NCBI GenBank assembly: GCA_028287395.1
Contig: JAQBPR010000211.1
Span: forward strand, 1 to 60,368
Direction: 5' to 3'
Origin: Bacilli bacterium
GTDB lineage: Bacteria; Bacillota; Bacilli; Paenibacillales; NBRC-103111
DNA: 60,368 nucleotides
A program made the translations under genes and the position numbers. This document shows positions 11,310-21,204 of the stretch, one piece after another; position 1 is the first letter of the stretch; each line of letters starts with the position of its first letter. The notes below the pieces were generated by a model. It saw only the letters and a list, made by a program, of their open reading frames with translations, did no database searches and had not been told where the DNA came from.

Positions 11310-11383
11310 AGAATACGCTTTCGATGCCAGTTTTCTGGCGAAAACCAAGAATACGCTTTCGTAGCCAGTTTTCTGGCGAAAAC
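11310..11383 (+). repeat. Two 36-bp direct repeats with nested hairpins in the yidC leader
   Basis: Two copies (11310-11345 and 11348-11383) differ only by an AT/TA swap and are separated by 2 bases. Each contains GCCAGTTTTCTGGC, a 5-bp stem with a TTTT loop, overlapping GTTTTCTGGCGAAAAC, a 6-bp stem with a TGGC loop; the two hairpins cannot form together. The second copy ends about 5 bases before the yidC ribosome site, so a role in yidC expression is possible but inferred. Confidence 0.85.
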
Positions 11384-11398
11384 TTTAAGGAGGATTTC

Positions 11399-12154
11399 AT
11401 GACTCGTCGTTTTTATAAATTAATGCCTTTGTTTTTACTTATGATTGTTTTATCAGGGTGTACAAGCGGAAACGGTCCGATTAACCGCGAGAACGCGAAT
11501 GTTTTTTCAAAATATATTGTGTTACCTATTTCTGATGTATTAGATTGGTCAGCACAGCACTTGTGGAATCAGTATGGATTATCTATTTTATTTGTTACCT
11601 TAGTTATACGTCTTTTAATTCTTCCATTGACGATTAAACAATATCGCAGCTCGAAGCAAATGCAAGCTTTACAACCGGAAATTAAAAAGATGAAAGAAAA
11701 ATATAAAGACGATGCAAAAAAGCAACAAGAAGAAACGATGAAACTTTTTCAACAAAATGGAGTCAATCCTTTAGCAGGTTGTTTACCATTATTGGTACAG
11801 ATGCCAATATTGATTGCTTTATATCAAGCAATCATGCACAATCAAGAAATTCATAACCATACATTTTTATGGCTCAATCTCGGTGAAAAGGATCATTTAT
11901 ATATTTTACCGGCCATTGCCGCACTGACAACTTTTTTACAGCAAAAAGTAATGGCAACGCAAATGACCTCGCAAATGCAAGCTTTGATGTTTATCTTCCC
12001 GGTTCTAATATTCGTGATGTCGATGAGTTTTGCTTCTGCATTACCGCTATACTGGGTTTATAGCAATACATTTACTATTGTACAATCTTATTTTATTTAC
12101 GGTGGATCTAAAAATAAAAGTGGATCTCTAAATAAGGGTGGCCAGTCCAAATGA
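11399..12154 (+). CDS. yidC: Membrane protein insertase YidC/SpoIIIJ
   Basis: Lipoprotein insertase that places proteins into the cytoplasmic membrane, with or without SecYEG; the SpoIIIJ form is needed in sporulation. The 251-residue protein starts MTRRFYKLMPLFLLMIVLSG followed by the lipobox cysteine, then five hydrophobic segments of the Oxa1/YidC fold, including GVNPLAGCLPLLVQMPI. AAGGAGG lies directly upstream of the ATG at 11399. An in-frame ATG at 11324 lies inside the repeat array, lacks a ribosome site and would bury the signal peptide, so it is rejected. The stop overlaps jag by 4 bases. Confidence 0.95.
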   Translation: MTRRFYKLMPLFLLMIVLSGCTSGNGPINRENANVFSKYIVLPISDVLDWSAQHLWNQYGLSILFVTLVIRLLILPLTIKQYRSSKQMQALQPEIKKMKEKYKDDAKKQQEETMKLFQQNGVNPLAGCLPLLVQMPILIALYQAIMHNQEIHNHTFLWLNLGEKDHLYILPAIAALTTFLQQKVMATQMTSQMQALMFIFPVLIFVMSMSFASALPLYWVYSNTFTIVQSYFIYGGSKNKSGSLNKGGQSK

Positions 12155-12768
12155 AAAAGATCGTAGTATCAGGAAGAACAGTTGCAGAAGCGGTTAAGCG
12201 TGGATTAGCCGAATTGAATACAACAGAAGATCGAGTAAAGCTGTCTGTCCTTGAGCAAGGTTCCAAAGGGTTATTCGGACTGATTGGATCTAAGGAAGCA
12301 AAAGTAGAACTCGAAATTATACCTGATGCGATAGAACAAGCGATTCTTTTTTTGCAGGATGTATTCCAATCGATGAAAATGGAAGTACGTATAGAAAGGC
12401 TGATCAGTGAAGAAGGGATAACCTTTAATTTGATTGGTACAGATTTGGGCATATTAATTGGAAGAAGAGGGCAAACTCTAGACTCTTTACAATATCTTGT
12501 GAATATTGTGATCAATCGCTTTTCCAAAACTCACCTTCGTGTTGTTCTAGACGCAGAGAGCTTCCGCGAAAGAAGGAGAAAGACGTTAGAAGAGTTAGCA
12601 ACCCGACTCGCTGGACGTGTTGTTCGTTTTAAGAAAGAAGTTGTACTCGAGCCGATGTCGCCCCTAGAACGAAAAATTATTCATTTTCGATTACAAGATC
12701 ATCCTTTGGTTAAGACCGTTAGTAAAGGCGAAGAACCAAATCGTAGAGTTGTAATTGCTTTAAAGTAA
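12151..12768 (+). CDS. jag: RNA-binding protein Jag (KhpB/EloR)
   Basis: Cytoplasmic RNA-binding protein that in other Firmicutes partners KhpA and influences cell elongation and division. The 205 residues show the three expected domains: Jag-N (1-50, beginning MKKIVVSGRTVAEAVKRGLA), a KH domain with GRRGQTLDSLQYLVN (about 110-125), and an R3H domain near the C-terminus (EPMSPLERKIIHFRLQ). The ATG overlaps the yidC stop codon (ATGA), which indicates translational coupling, and a terminator follows. Confidence 0.95.
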   Translation: MKKIVVSGRTVAEAVKRGLAELNTTEDRVKLSVLEQGSKGLFGLIGSKEAKVELEIIPDAIEQAILFLQDVFQSMKMEVRIERLISEEGITFNLIGTDLGILIGRRGQTLDSLQYLVNIVINRFSKTHLRVVLDAESFRERRRKTLEELATRLAGRVVRFKKEVVLEPMSPLERKIIHFRLQDHPLVKTVSKGEEPNRRVVIALK

Positions 12769-12775
12769 TGGAATG

Positions 12776-12814
12776 CAATGACTCATGGAAATTTAACGGA
12801 GTCATTGTTTTTTT
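12776..12814 (+). terminator. Terminator after jag
   Basis: CAATGACTC (12776-12784) pairs perfectly with GAGTCATTG (12799-12807), followed by seven T residues. It closes the rnpA-yidC-jag unit; mnmE begins 90 bases later and must have its own promoter. Confidence 0.85.
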
Positions 12815-12903
12815 AAATTCTAAACGAGTTGTTCAAAAAGTGGCGACGAGGAATCTAAACGTTTATTCGATTAGAAATATGTTTTGTATGAGGTGTTAAA
12901 ATT

Positions 12904-14280
12904 ATGTTATCGGATACTATTGCAGCCATCTCTACGCCAGTAGGCGAAGGAGGCATTTCGGTTATTCGAGTGAGTGGTCCAGATTCAATTGTTGTTGTAG
13001 AGCAAATTTTGGCAGCAAAAAATAAGCTAAGTGATGCTTTAACACATACAGTACACTATGGACATATTAAAGACTCGGTAACGAATGAGCATATTGAAGA
13101 AGTATTGGTTACCATTATGCGTGCACCGCGTTCTTTTACAATGGAAGATATTGTTGAGATTGGTTGTCATGGCGGTCTGGTTTCAGTTAAAAAGGTGTTA
13201 GATTTATTGCTTAGCCATGGGATTCGGCTTGCTGAACCAGGTGAATTTACGAAGCGCGCATTTTTAAACGGACGTATTGATTTGTCTCAGGCGGAAGCCG
13301 TAATTGATTTAATTCGCGCTAAGTCGGATCGCGCTTTTAAAATAGCTTTAAAGCAGGTCGAAGGTCTGCTTTCATTAAAAATAAAACAGCTGCGTCATAA
13401 GCTGGTCGAACTTATGGCTCACATCGAAGTTAATATTGACTATCCGGAGCACGATGTTGAAAATTTAACACATGTTTTTATTCAGCAGAAGAGTTCTGAA
13501 GCAATTATCCAACTAGATGATTTGTTGAAAGCGGCCAATCAAGGGAAAATCATTCGCGAAGGAATCGTTACAGCGATTATTGGTCGACCGAATGTGGGTA
13601 AATCTTCCTTGTTAAACGCGCTTGCACAAGAAAATAAAGCGATCGTTACGGATATTCCTGGAACCACTAGAGATGTCATTGAAGAATATGTTACGATGAA
13701 TGGTGTCCCCCTTAAGCTTCTGGATACAGCAGGAATACGTGAAACTTCAGATATAGTTGAAAAGATCGGTGTGGAGAGGTCTAAAATAGCTTTACAAGAT
13801 GCTGATTTGATTCTTTTAATGCTAAGCGCTGCTGAACCATTACAAGTCGAGGATTATGAATTATTAGCGCAGTTAAAGGATCGTAAAACCATCATTGTTG
13901 TGAATAAAACGGATTTACCGTTGCAAATAGAATTAGCGTTTATATACGAACAAGTCGCTTTGGATCGCGTTGTGATGTTATCGATACAGGATAATGAAGG
14001 CCTAGAGCAATTGGAAAAGGCGATAGCAAGTTTATTTTTTAATGGTGAGCTTGAATCTAATGATTTTACTTACGTGAGTAACGTTCGTCATATTCATTTA
14101 TTGAATCAAGCAAAAGCTGCACTGCAAGAAGCGATTGAGGCTGCAGAACTTGAGATACCGATTGATATGATTCAAATTGATATACGTACAGCGTGGGAAC
14201 AGCTCGGCGAAATTATTGGCGACTCTGTGGGAGATTCATTAATTGATCAAATTTTTTCTCAATTTTGTTTAGGGAAATAG
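12904..14280 (+). CDS. mnmE: tRNA uridine-5-carboxymethylaminomethyl GTPase MnmE
   Basis: GTPase that with MnmG installs the carboxymethylaminomethyl group at wobble U34 of certain tRNAs. The N-terminal folate-binding domain (1-118) is followed by helical and G domains: GRPNVGKSS (P-loop), [16 protein letters not shown] and NKTD. The C-terminus is CLGK, the catalytic cysteine motif of the family (usually C-I/L/V-G-K). The 458-residue length is normal. GAGGTG lies upstream. It is followed 30 bases later by mnmG, its partner. Confidence 0.97.
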   Translation: MLSDTIAAISTPVGEGGISVIRVSGPDSIVVVEQILAAKNKLSDALTHTVHYGHIKDSVTNEHIEEVLVTIMRAPRSFTMEDIVEIGCHGGLVSVKKVLDLLLSHGIRLAEPGEFTKRAFLNGRIDLSQAEAVIDLIRAKSDRAFKIALKQVEGLLSLKIKQLRHKLVELMAHIEVNIDYPEHDVENLTHVFIQQKSSEAIIQLDDLLKAANQGKIIREGIVTAIIGRPNVGKSSLLNALAQENKAIVTDIPGTTRDVIEEYVTMNGVPLKLLDTAGIRETSDIVEKIGVERSKIALQDADLILLMLSAAEPLQVEDYELLAQLKDRKTIIVVNKTDLPLQIELAFIYEQVALDRVVMLSIQDNEGLEQLEKAIASLFFNGELESNDFTYVSNVRHIHLLNQAKAALQEAIEAAELEIPIDMIQIDIRTAWEQLGEIIGDSVGDSLIDQIFSQFCLGK

Positions 14281-14310
14281 AACGTATTTAAAAGCAATGG
14301 AGGGTTGAAA

Positions 14311-16215
14311 ATGGAATATACAGCAGGACATTTTGATGTTATTGTAATTGGCGCAGGACATGCTGGGTGTGAATCGGCATTAGCGGCAGCGCGGATGGGT
14401 TGTAATACACTTTTATTGACGATTAATTTGGATATGGTCGCTTTTATGCCTTGTAATCCATCTATTGGTGGACCAGCTAAAGGTCATGTTGTGCGTGAAA
14501 TTGATGCTCTCGGTGGTGAGATGGGACGTAATATCGATAGAACCTTTATTCAAATGCGGATGCTCAATACAGCCAAAGGTCCAGCGGTCCATGCGTTACG
14601 CGCACAAGCGGATAAATTTCTCTACCAGCACACGATGAAAGAAACGATCGAGCTCCAACCGAATTTAACTTTACGTCAAGGCATGGTTGAGGAATTGATT
14701 GTTGAAGATGAAATTTGCAAAGGTGTTGTTACCAAAACAGGCGCTCAGTATTTTGGGAAAACGGTAGTGTTAACCACCGGCACTTATTTACGCGGTAAAG
14801 TAATTATGGGTGAATTGATGTACGAGAGTGGACCTAACAATCAACAGCCATCGATTAAGTTGTCGGAGAACTTAAAAAATCTAGGCTTTGACCTTGTTCG
14901 TTTTAAAACGGGTACACCACCGCGCGTACACAAGGATTCGATTGATTTTAGTAAAACTGAGATTCAACCAGGAGATGCAGAACCGAAGTTTTTCTCTTAT
15001 GAGACGGAATCTTCCAGCAGAAAGCAGATCCCTTGTTGGTTAACTTATACGACAGAAAAAACGCATGAAATTATTAATGATAATTTGCACCGTGCACCGA
15101 TGTTTTCAGGAGCCATAGAAGGTACAGGTCCAAGATATTGTCCATCGATTGAAGATAAAATCGTACGTTTCAGCGATAAGCCGCGACACCAAATATTTTT
15201 AGAGCCAGAAGGTGAACGTACGTCGGAATATTATGTGCAAGGTCTTTCTACCAGCATGCCGGAGGATGTGCAGTTAAAAATTCTTCGTTCCATCGGCGGC
15301 TTAGAAAAGGTTGAAATGATGCGGACAGGTTATGCTATTGAATATGATGCAATGGTTCCAACACAGTTGAAGCCTTCCTTGGAAACGAAAAAAATTGAAA
15401 ATTTATTTACTGCAGGTCAAATTAACGGAACTTCAGGATATGAAGAAGCTGCAGGTCAGGGTATTATGGCCGGTATTAACGCAGCACGTAAAGCACAGGA
15501 TAAGGCACCAGTCGTGCTTGAAAGATCGGAAGGGTATATTGGTGTTCTTATCGATGACTTAGTCACTAAAGGGACGACGGAGCCTTATCGTTTGCTGACT
15601 TCACGCGCAGAATACCGTTTATTGCTGCGACATGATAATGCAGATTTAAGATTAACTCCTCTAGGCCATGAAATTGGTTTGATTTCTGAAACGCGTTATG
15701 CTAAATTTCTCGACAAAAAACAATTAGTGGAGCAAGAAATTGAACGATTGCAGCATGAAAAGGCACGTCCAGAGGAATATACACAACAATTATTACTTCA
15801 AGCGGGGACTGTGGCATTAACAAATGCGATTGATCTGCTGTCATTACTTCGCAGACCGGAAGTTGGTTATGCTCTAATTCAACAAATTTCACCATCACCT
15901 CTGGCTTTAACTGAAGAAATGAAGGAACAGGTCGAAATTCAAGTTAAATATGCAGGATATATCGAAAAGCAATTGATTCAAGTGCAAAGACTAAAAAAGA
16001 TGGAGAAAAAGAAAATACCGGATGGCATTGAATATAACTCAATTCATGGTCTTGCCAATGAAGCTAAGCAAAGATTATCATTAATTCTCCCGATTTCAAT
16101 TGGTCAAGCCTCCCGTATTTCCGGGGTTACACCCTCTGATATTTCGATATTACTTGTTTATTTGGAGCATTATAACCGTGTCACTGCGGCTAAGGCTAGT
16201 GCAGCTGAAGCATAA
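14311..16215 (+). CDS. mnmG: tRNA uridine-5-carboxymethylaminomethyl enzyme MnmG (GidA)
   Basis: FAD-dependent partner of MnmE. The dinucleotide-binding motif [20 protein letters not shown] is near the N-terminus, followed by the GidA signatures [14 protein letters not shown] and TGTYLRG, and [16 protein letters not shown] further on. I start it at ATG 14311 (634 residues), because GGAGGG ends 6 bases before it; an in-frame TTG two codons upstream is poorly spaced. The next gene, rsmG, begins within 15 bases. Confidence 0.96.
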   Translation: MEYTAGHFDVIVIGAGHAGCESALAAARMGCNTLLLTINLDMVAFMPCNPSIGGPAKGHVVREIDALGGEMGRNIDRTFIQMRMLNTAKGPAVHALRAQADKFLYQHTMKETIELQPNLTLRQGMVEELIVEDEICKGVVTKTGAQYFGKTVVLTTGTYLRGKVIMGELMYESGPNNQQPSIKLSENLKNLGFDLVRFKTGTPPRVHKDSIDFSKTEIQPGDAEPKFFSYETESSSRKQIPCWLTYTTEKTHEIINDNLHRAPMFSGAIEGTGPRYCPSIEDKIVRFSDKPRHQIFLEPEGERTSEYYVQGLSTSMPEDVQLKILRSIGGLEKVEMMRTGYAIEYDAMVPTQLKPSLETKKIENLFTAGQINGTSGYEEAAGQGIMAGINAARKAQDKAPVVLERSEGYIGVLIDDLVTKGTTEPYRLLTSRAEYRLLLRHDNADLRLTPLGHEIGLISETRYAKFLDKKQLVEQEIERLQHEKARPEEYTQQLLLQAGTVALTNAIDLLSLLRRPEVGYALIQQISPSPLALTEEMKEQVEIQVKYAGYIEKQLIQVQRLKKMEKKKIPDGIEYNSIHGLANEAKQRLSLILPISIGQASRISGVTPSDISILLVYLEHYNRVTAAKASAAEA

Positions 16216-16227
16216 AGGATGAAATAC

Positions 16228-16950
16228 ATGGACGCGATAGAAGAATTGTTTTGCAAACTACTGCAGGCACAAGGGATTTCGCTTAATGAGAACCAACTTA
16301 AGCTATTCTCGATTTACTACGAACAATTGATAGCATGGAATGAAAAAATGAATCTAACAGGAATTACAGAAAGAGAACAGGTATATTTAAAGCATTTCTA
16401 TGACTCTGTTTCTCTTTCTTTTTATGTTCCCATGCAGGAAGTTCAGTCTTTAGCCGATATAGGTTCTGGGGCTGGTTTTCCGAGTATTCCTTTAAAGATC
16501 ATTTATCCGCATCTACAGGTGACGATAGTCGATTCTTTAAATAAAAGGATACAATTTTTACAGTATTTAGTTAATGAATTAAATCTATTAAATGTAAATT
16601 GTATTCATGGCAGAGCTGAAGATGCAGCAAGAAATTCTCTTTTTCGTGATCAGTTTGATTTAGTAACTGCAAGAGCAGTGGCCCGATTAAATGTACTGAA
16701 TGAATTTTGTCTTCCTTTTGTGAAAAAGGATGGACAATTTGTTTCTATGAAGGGTTCCGATCCAGCTGTTGAATTAAGTGAAGCTAAATTTAGTATGAAG
16801 GAATTAAGAGCTGAGTTGAAGGACGTGTTCAGCTTTGTGCTCCCGTCTGACGAGGCGAAACGACATCTTATAGTTTTAAATAAATTGTCGAAGACTCCCG
16901 AAAAATATCCGCGGAAAGCAGGGACTCCGTTAAAGAGTCCGTTAATTTAA
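16228..16950 (+). CDS. rsmG: 16S rRNA (guanine-N7) methyltransferase RsmG (GidB)
   Basis: SAM-dependent methyltransferase that modifies G527 (E. coli numbering) of 16S rRNA; loss gives low-level streptomycin resistance in other bacteria. The SAM-binding motif is ADIGSGAGFPSIPLKI, and NEKMNLTGI and VTARAVARL are the family signatures. The second ATG (16228) is better spaced to AAAGGA than the ATG at 16219, giving 240 residues. It follows mnmG directly, in the usual order. Confidence 0.95.
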   Translation: MDAIEELFCKLLQAQGISLNENQLKLFSIYYEQLIAWNEKMNLTGITEREQVYLKHFYDSVSLSFYVPMQEVQSLADIGSGAGFPSIPLKIIYPHLQVTIVDSLNKRIQFLQYLVNELNLLNVNCIHGRAEDAARNSLFRDQFDLVTARAVARLNVLNEFCLPFVKKDGQFVSMKGSDPAVELSEAKFSMKELRAELKDVFSFVLPSDEAKRHLIVLNKLSKTPEKYPRKAGTPLKSPLI

Positions 16951-16963
16951 TGATAATTATATT

Positions 16964-16979
16964 TGTTTCACGTGGAACA
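16964..16979 (+). other. parS: parS centromere site 1
   Basis: TGTTTCACGTGGAACA is the reverse complement of the B. subtilis parS in spo0J (TGTTCCACGTGAAACA). It lies 14 bases after the rsmG stop. ParB should load here and spread. An identical copy is inside parB. Confidence 0.95.
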
Positions 16980-17336
16980 TTTCTAAGTTTAAACATGGTT
17001 CATCCTTGAAAAGACAGAGCAGTTGTTTATCTTTGAGGCAGGATATTACAGCTTTATGGAGAATTTAATACATATACAAAGATAAACGGCTAGTCCGTCT
17101 TTTAATACGGTAGTGTTTGTCCTGAATTATAAGATCAGTGTATGTGAAAAACTTATACTTTCTTATAATTTATAATAAGTTGAACAAGAGAAATGAATTC
17201 TGGCTGGATGCTAAAATGAAGCTATATCATGCTCTTGGTGCGAATCGTGCAGGTTGTATAGATCGAAATCTGGAAAGACTTTCGTTCAAATTATAATGTA
17301 TCTTTTAGCTGAATAGTTAGGTGGTAATGAAACAAT
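16980..17336 (+). other. Noc leader region with an 11-bp inverted repeat
   Basis: A 357-base stretch without a gene I can support. It holds a perfect inverted repeat, GTTTATCTTTG (17025-17035) and CAAAGATAAAC (17077-17087), 41 bases apart, followed by a weak hairpin ACGG/CCGT (17086-17098) with four T residues. An AT-rich palindromic stretch around 17157-17184 probably contains the noc promoter. It could be a structured leader or a decayed gene; I cannot tell. Confidence 0.4.
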
Positions 17337-18152
17337 ATGAAGGATCAATTTTCAAAATTATTTGGTTTTACAGATCGTGGTTCAAATGAAGAGATCAAGC
17401 ATGTTTCTATTCAAGACATTGTACCAAGCCCTTATCAACCGCGAACTATATTCGATGAGGATCGTATTGATGAGCTTTGTCAAACCATCAAAACGCATGG
17501 TGTAATACAACCCATTGTTGTACGAATGCGAAACGGTAAGCATGAGATCATTGCGGGGGAACGTCGTTGGAGAGCAGTTACTAAGCTTGGATTTGAAACG
17601 ATTCCTGCGATTGTTAGAGAATTTAATGATGCACAAGCAGCATCTATTGCGTTGATCGAAAATTTACAACGTGAAGGTCTAACTGCAATTGAGGAATCCA
17701 TTGCTTATCAAAGATTAATGGAATTGCATCATTTGACGCAAGAGAGCTTGGCGCAAAGGTTAGGTAAAAGTCAATCGACAATAGCGAATAAAATTCGTTT
17801 ATTGCAGCTTTGCGAAGAAGTAAAGCAAGCTTTAATGGAGCGTAAGATAACTGAAAGACATGCACGTGCTTTGCTTTCTCTTGATACAGAGGAGTTACAA
17901 ATTAAAGTTCTTCGTGATATAATCTCTAAAGAGTTAAATGTAAAACAAACGGAAGCCAGAGTGCTTTTTTTTAATGAAAATGCAAAAATTAAAAAACAGC
18001 GACGTGTGTCTTTTTCGAAAGATGTACGTTTGGCGGTAAATACGATTCGACAATCCGTAGAAATGGTTACAAGCTCTGGCTTGAAGATAGATACAAATGA
18101 AATAGACTACGAGGACTATTACGAAATAGTGATCAAAATTCCAAAAAGATAA
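17337..18152 (+). CDS. noc: Nucleoid occlusion protein Noc
   Basis: ParB-family protein that prevents Z-ring assembly over the nucleoid. It begins [11 protein letters not shown], resembling the N-terminal amphipathic membrane-targeting helix of B. subtilis Noc. The ParB/CTP-binding motifs are GERRWRA and ENLQRE; the helix-turn-helix is [20 protein letters not shown] (about 130-155). The 271-residue length fits, and its position directly before parA-parB distinguishes it from ParB. I found no Noc site matching ATTTCCCGGGAAAT in the window. GGTGG lies shortly before the ATG. Confidence 0.93.
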   Translation: MKDQFSKLFGFTDRGSNEEIKHVSIQDIVPSPYQPRTIFDEDRIDELCQTIKTHGVIQPIVVRMRNGKHEIIAGERRWRAVTKLGFETIPAIVREFNDAQAASIALIENLQREGLTAIEESIAYQRLMELHHLTQESLAQRLGKSQSTIANKIRLLQLCEEVKQALMERKITERHARALLSLDTEELQIKVLRDIISKELNVKQTEARVLFFNENAKIKKQRRVSFSKDVRLAVNTIRQSVEMVTSSGLKIDTNEIDYEDYYEIVIKIPKR

Positions 18153-18287
18153 AAAGATTCAAATGAGTTAATAGAGCTATACTGGTAATTGGCAACAATT
18201 AACGCTTCCATTTTTTTAACGCGATTATATTGAATGGAAATAGCAGGATGTTGCTCGTTAACAGTATAAATACTGAGGTGAAAGAGT

Positions 18288-19049
18288 TTGTCCAAAATCA
18301 TTGCAATAACCAATCAAAAGGGTGGAGTCGGTAAAACGACTACATCAGTCAATTTAGGCGCTTCTCTTGCTTCAATGGGAAAGAAAGTTTTATTAATCGA
18401 TATTGATCCACAAGGTAATACTACAAGTGGAATTGGAATTAATAAAGCAGATGTAAGTAATGATATCTATGATGTGCTGATTAATGATGTACATCCAAAA
18501 GACGCAATATTAGAAACAAACGTCCCAAATTTGAAAATCATTCCGGCTACAATTCAATTAGCAGGTGCGGAAATTGAACTTGTTCCAACGATATCAAGGG
18601 AAGTACGTTTGAAAAAAGCATTGGGACTTGTTAAACATCAATTTGATTATATTCTTATAGATTGTCCGCCTTCATTAGGCATCTTAACGATAAACTCGTT
18701 GACCGCTGCAGATTCTGTGCTTATACCTATTCAATGTGAATATTATGCGTTAGAAGGTTTAAGTCAGTTGCTCAATACCGTTCGTCTTGTACAAAAACAT
18801 TTAAATACAACCTTGCAAATTGAAGGTGTTCTATTGACGATGTTTGATGCAAGAACTAACTTAGGCATTCAAGTTATCGAGGAAGTGAAAAAATATTTTC
18901 AACAAAAAGTATATCAAACGATTATACCGCGAAATGTTCGTCTTAGTGAGGCGCCAAGTCATGGGCAATCGATTATAACTTATGATGCCAAGTCTAAGGG
19001 AGCAGAAGTTTATCTAGAACTTGCTAAAGAGGTGATCTCATATGAATAA
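18288..19049 (+). CDS. parA: Chromosome partitioning ATPase ParA (Soj)
   Basis: Walker-type ATPase that with ParB moves origins apart and regulates DnaA. The deviant Walker A is QKGGVGKTTTSVNLG near the N-terminus; IDIDPQGN and ILIDCPPSLG are the following switch and Walker B motifs. 253 residues. The start codon is TTG (18288-18290), with GAGGTG 7 bases upstream and no better alternative. It overlaps parB by 8 bases. In B. subtilis Soj controls replication initiation through DnaA, whose gene is 8 kb away here. Confidence 0.96.
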   Translation: MSKIIAITNQKGGVGKTTTSVNLGASLASMGKKVLLIDIDPQGNTTSGIGINKADVSNDIYDVLINDVHPKDAILETNVPNLKIIPATIQLAGAEIELVPTISREVRLKKALGLVKHQFDYILIDCPPSLGILTINSLTAADSVLIPIQCEYYALEGLSQLLNTVRLVQKHLNTTLQIEGVLLTMFDARTNLGIQVIEEVKKYFQQKVYQTIIPRNVRLSEAPSHGQSIITYDAKSKGAEVYLELAKEVISYE

Positions 19050-19902
19050 AAGATTGGGCAGAGGTTTGGATGCTTTGATACCATCGCTAAATATTAACGA
19101 GGATGAAAAGGTTTTGGAAATCCCGTTATCACAGCTGCGTGCGAATCCATATCAACCGCGGAAAACTTTTAATCAAGATAGTATCAATGAATTAGCTGCT
19201 TCGATAAAAGAGCATGGAGTTATCCAACCTATTATTGTTCGGACAGTTCTTAAAGGCTATGAGATTATTGCCGGTGAAAGACGCTTTCGCGCTTCCCAAG
19301 CTTGCGGCGCTGCTACAATCCCAGCTGTTGTTAAAAAGTTTAGCGATCAACAAGCTATGGAGATTGCGCTGATTGAAAATGTGCAAAGAGAAGATTTAAA
19401 TGCAATCGAATTAGCTATTGCTTATCAATCATTAATGAATCAGTTTACTTTGACTCAAGAGGAACTTTCAGTGAAGGTCGGCAAGAGTCGTTCTCATGTA
19501 GCTAATTTTTTAAGACTATTACAATTGCCAGAAGAAATTAAACAACATGTTTCACGTGGAACATTATCGATGGGTCATGCACGTGCAATTGCTGGAGTTA
19601 AAAATGATAAGCTAAAAAAAGAAATAGCAGAGCTAGCCATTCATCAACAATGGAGTGTAAGGCAACTAGAAGACGCAATCAAAAAGCAAGAAGAGAATAG
19701 CGGTAAAGAATCACAAAGTTCAACTAAAGCGTCTACTAAAAAAGATCCTTATATCAATCAATTAGAAGAAAATTTACGTACTCAATACAGGACTGCAGTC
19801 AAAATTAAACATCATAATAATAAGGGTAAAATTGAATTGCTTTATTATTCTAAAGATGATTTGGAAAGACTATTAGATTTACTGCAAGGGAAAACATCTT
19901 AA
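19042..19902 (+). CDS. parB: Chromosome partitioning protein ParB (Spo0J)
   Basis: Centromere-binding CTPase clamp that loads at parS and recruits SMC. It begins MNKRLGRGLDALIPS, the typical ParA-activating N-terminus, and has GERRFRA and ENVQRED (CTP-binding) and the helix-turn-helix EELSVKVGKSRSHVANFLRL. 286 residues. The gene contains a parS site in its own coding sequence (19548-19563). GAGGTG lies upstream inside parA. Confidence 0.97.
   Translation: MNKRLGRGLDALIPSLNINEDEKVLEIPLSQLRANPYQPRKTFNQDSINELAASIKEHGVIQPIIVRTVLKGYEIIAGERRFRASQACGAATIPAVVKKFSDQQAMEIALIENVQREDLNAIELAIAYQSLMNQFTLTQEELSVKVGKSRSHVANFLRLLQLPEEIKQHVSRGTLSMGHARAIAGVKNDKLKKEIAELAIHQQWSVRQLEDAIKKQEENSGKESQSSTKASTKKDPYINQLEENLRTQYRTAVKIKHHNNKGKIELLYYSKDDLERLLDLLQGKTS
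19548..19563 (+). other. parS: parS centromere site 2, inside parB
   Basis: TGTTTCACGTGGAACA, identical to the site at 16964-16979, embedded in the codons for HVSRGTL of ParB. B. subtilis also carries a parS inside spo0J. Confidence 0.95.
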
Positions 19903-19917
19903 AGAATAAGAAATCCC

Positions 19918-19983
19918 AAGGGGTCTGTTCGTCGGAGCGGAATGAGCGAATTAGCTCGAATCCATTCGTTGGACAGACTCCTT
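19918..19983 (+). other. Long hairpin after parB
   Basis: AAGGGGTCTGT (19918-19928) pairs with ACAGACTCCTT (19973-19983) with one G-T pair, and an inner GAGC/GCTC pairing extends the structure. No T run follows, so it is not a clear terminator. It has no T-box GGTGG sequence. It may stabilise the parB mRNA end or act in the leader of the following gene. Confidence 0.45.
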
Positions 19984-20010
19984 AGAATTTAGTACAGAAG
20001 GGAATTTGTG

Positions 20011-21162
20011 ATGCATACCTATTATTTTGATAATGCAGCATCTTCGTGGCCTAAACCTGAAAAAGTTACAGAAGCGATGATCACATGTATAAAAGAATAT
20101 GGCGCAAACCCTGGTAGAGGAAGCCATCAAATGGCGGTTAAAGCAAGCAGAGGAATTTTTGAAACGCGAAAAAATCTAGCTAAACTATTTGGTATATCAA
20201 ACCCTAATGACATCTGTTTTACATTGAATACGACGGAAGCACTAAACCTAGCAATCAAAGGATATGTAAAAGCAAATGACCATGTCATTTGTACAAGCAT
20301 CGAACATAACTCAGTAAGAAGACCGCTTGAGTATTTAAAAGAAATGAAAAATGTAGAACTTACTTATGTACAAGCAGATGCTCAAGGTCGTGTTGACCCA
20401 TTAGAAGTACGGAATGCAATGCGATCAAATACAAGCTTAGTTGTTTGCAGCCACAGCTCAAATTTATTAGGAACAATTGTTCCTGTGATGGAAATCGCAG
20501 AAATTTGCAAGGAGAAAAACATTAAATTTTTAGTTGATGCAGCGCAAACAGCAGGAACTCTTTCGATAAACGTGCAAAAGATGGGGATTGATATGTTGGC
20601 ATTTCCAGGGCATAAAGGATTGCTGGGTCCACAGGGGACTGGGGGGCTGTATATTCATCCTGACGTTGAATTGGAACCATTGCATCATGGTGGAACGGGA
20701 AGCCAGTCAGAAGAGATCAGACAGCCTGCAATCCGTCCTGACCGCTATGAGTCAGGAACGCAAAATACAGTAGGTCTCGTTGGTTTAAACGAAGGGGTGA
20801 AATTTGTACTGCAGGAAACCGCAGAAGCCATTCATCGAAAGGAATGGGCTTTGTCTCAAGTATTGATGGAAGGTTTACAGGGGATCACAGGGATTGAGCT
20901 TTTAGGTCCGCCAATAGGAGAAAATAAAACAGGGATTGTTTCCTTTGTACATAAGAATGTAGATTCATCAGAGCTAGCGTTCATCCTTGATCAAACATTC
21001 AATATTGCAGTGAGATCAGGCTTTCATTGCACGCCGCTCGGCCATCAAACGGCAGGAACGACAAAAACGGGCGCTGTGAGAGCAAGTCTCGGTTATTATA
21101 CAACGGAGGATGAAGTCGAATATTTTATAAAATCTATAACAGAAATAAGTAAACATTATTAG
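20011..21162 (+). CDS. Class V aminotransferase, cysteine desulfurase-like
   Basis: PLP-dependent enzyme of the NifS/CsdA-like fold, probably acting on cysteine or a related thiol. The PLP lysine is in FPGHKGLLGPQGTGGLY (about residue 200), the substrate cysteine loop is RSGFHCTPLGHQTAGTT near the C-terminus, and NTTEALNLAI and DAAQTAG are PLP contacts. 383 residues from the ATG at 20011, which AAGGGA precedes by 7 bases; the adjacent GTG (20008) is less well spaced. In related bacteria a gene of this type sits between parB and a DUF4446 gene. No IscU or tRNA-thiolation gene is next to it, so the sulfur acceptor is unknown. Confidence 0.85.
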   Translation: MHTYYFDNAASSWPKPEKVTEAMITCIKEYGANPGRGSHQMAVKASRGIFETRKNLAKLFGISNPNDICFTLNTTEALNLAIKGYVKANDHVICTSIEHNSVRRPLEYLKEMKNVELTYVQADAQGRVDPLEVRNAMRSNTSLVVCSHSSNLLGTIVPVMEIAEICKEKNIKFLVDAAQTAGTLSINVQKMGIDMLAFPGHKGLLGPQGTGGLYIHPDVELEPLHHGGTGSQSEEIRQPAIRPDRYESGTQNTVGLVGLNEGVKFVLQETAEAIHRKEWALSQVLMEGLQGITGIELLGPPIGENKTGIVSFVHKNVDSSELAFILDQTFNIAVRSGFHCTPLGHQTAGTTKTGAVRASLGYYTTEDEVEYFIKSITEISKHY

Positions 21163-21204
21163 CAAAGCGGAAGTAAATATGAGCGAGGAAAAGGTGAAGC
21201 GGAG

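Noticed and set aside
19918-19983. T-box riboswitch before the aminotransferase
   Set aside because: The conserved GGTGG antiterminator sequence and a terminator tail are absent.
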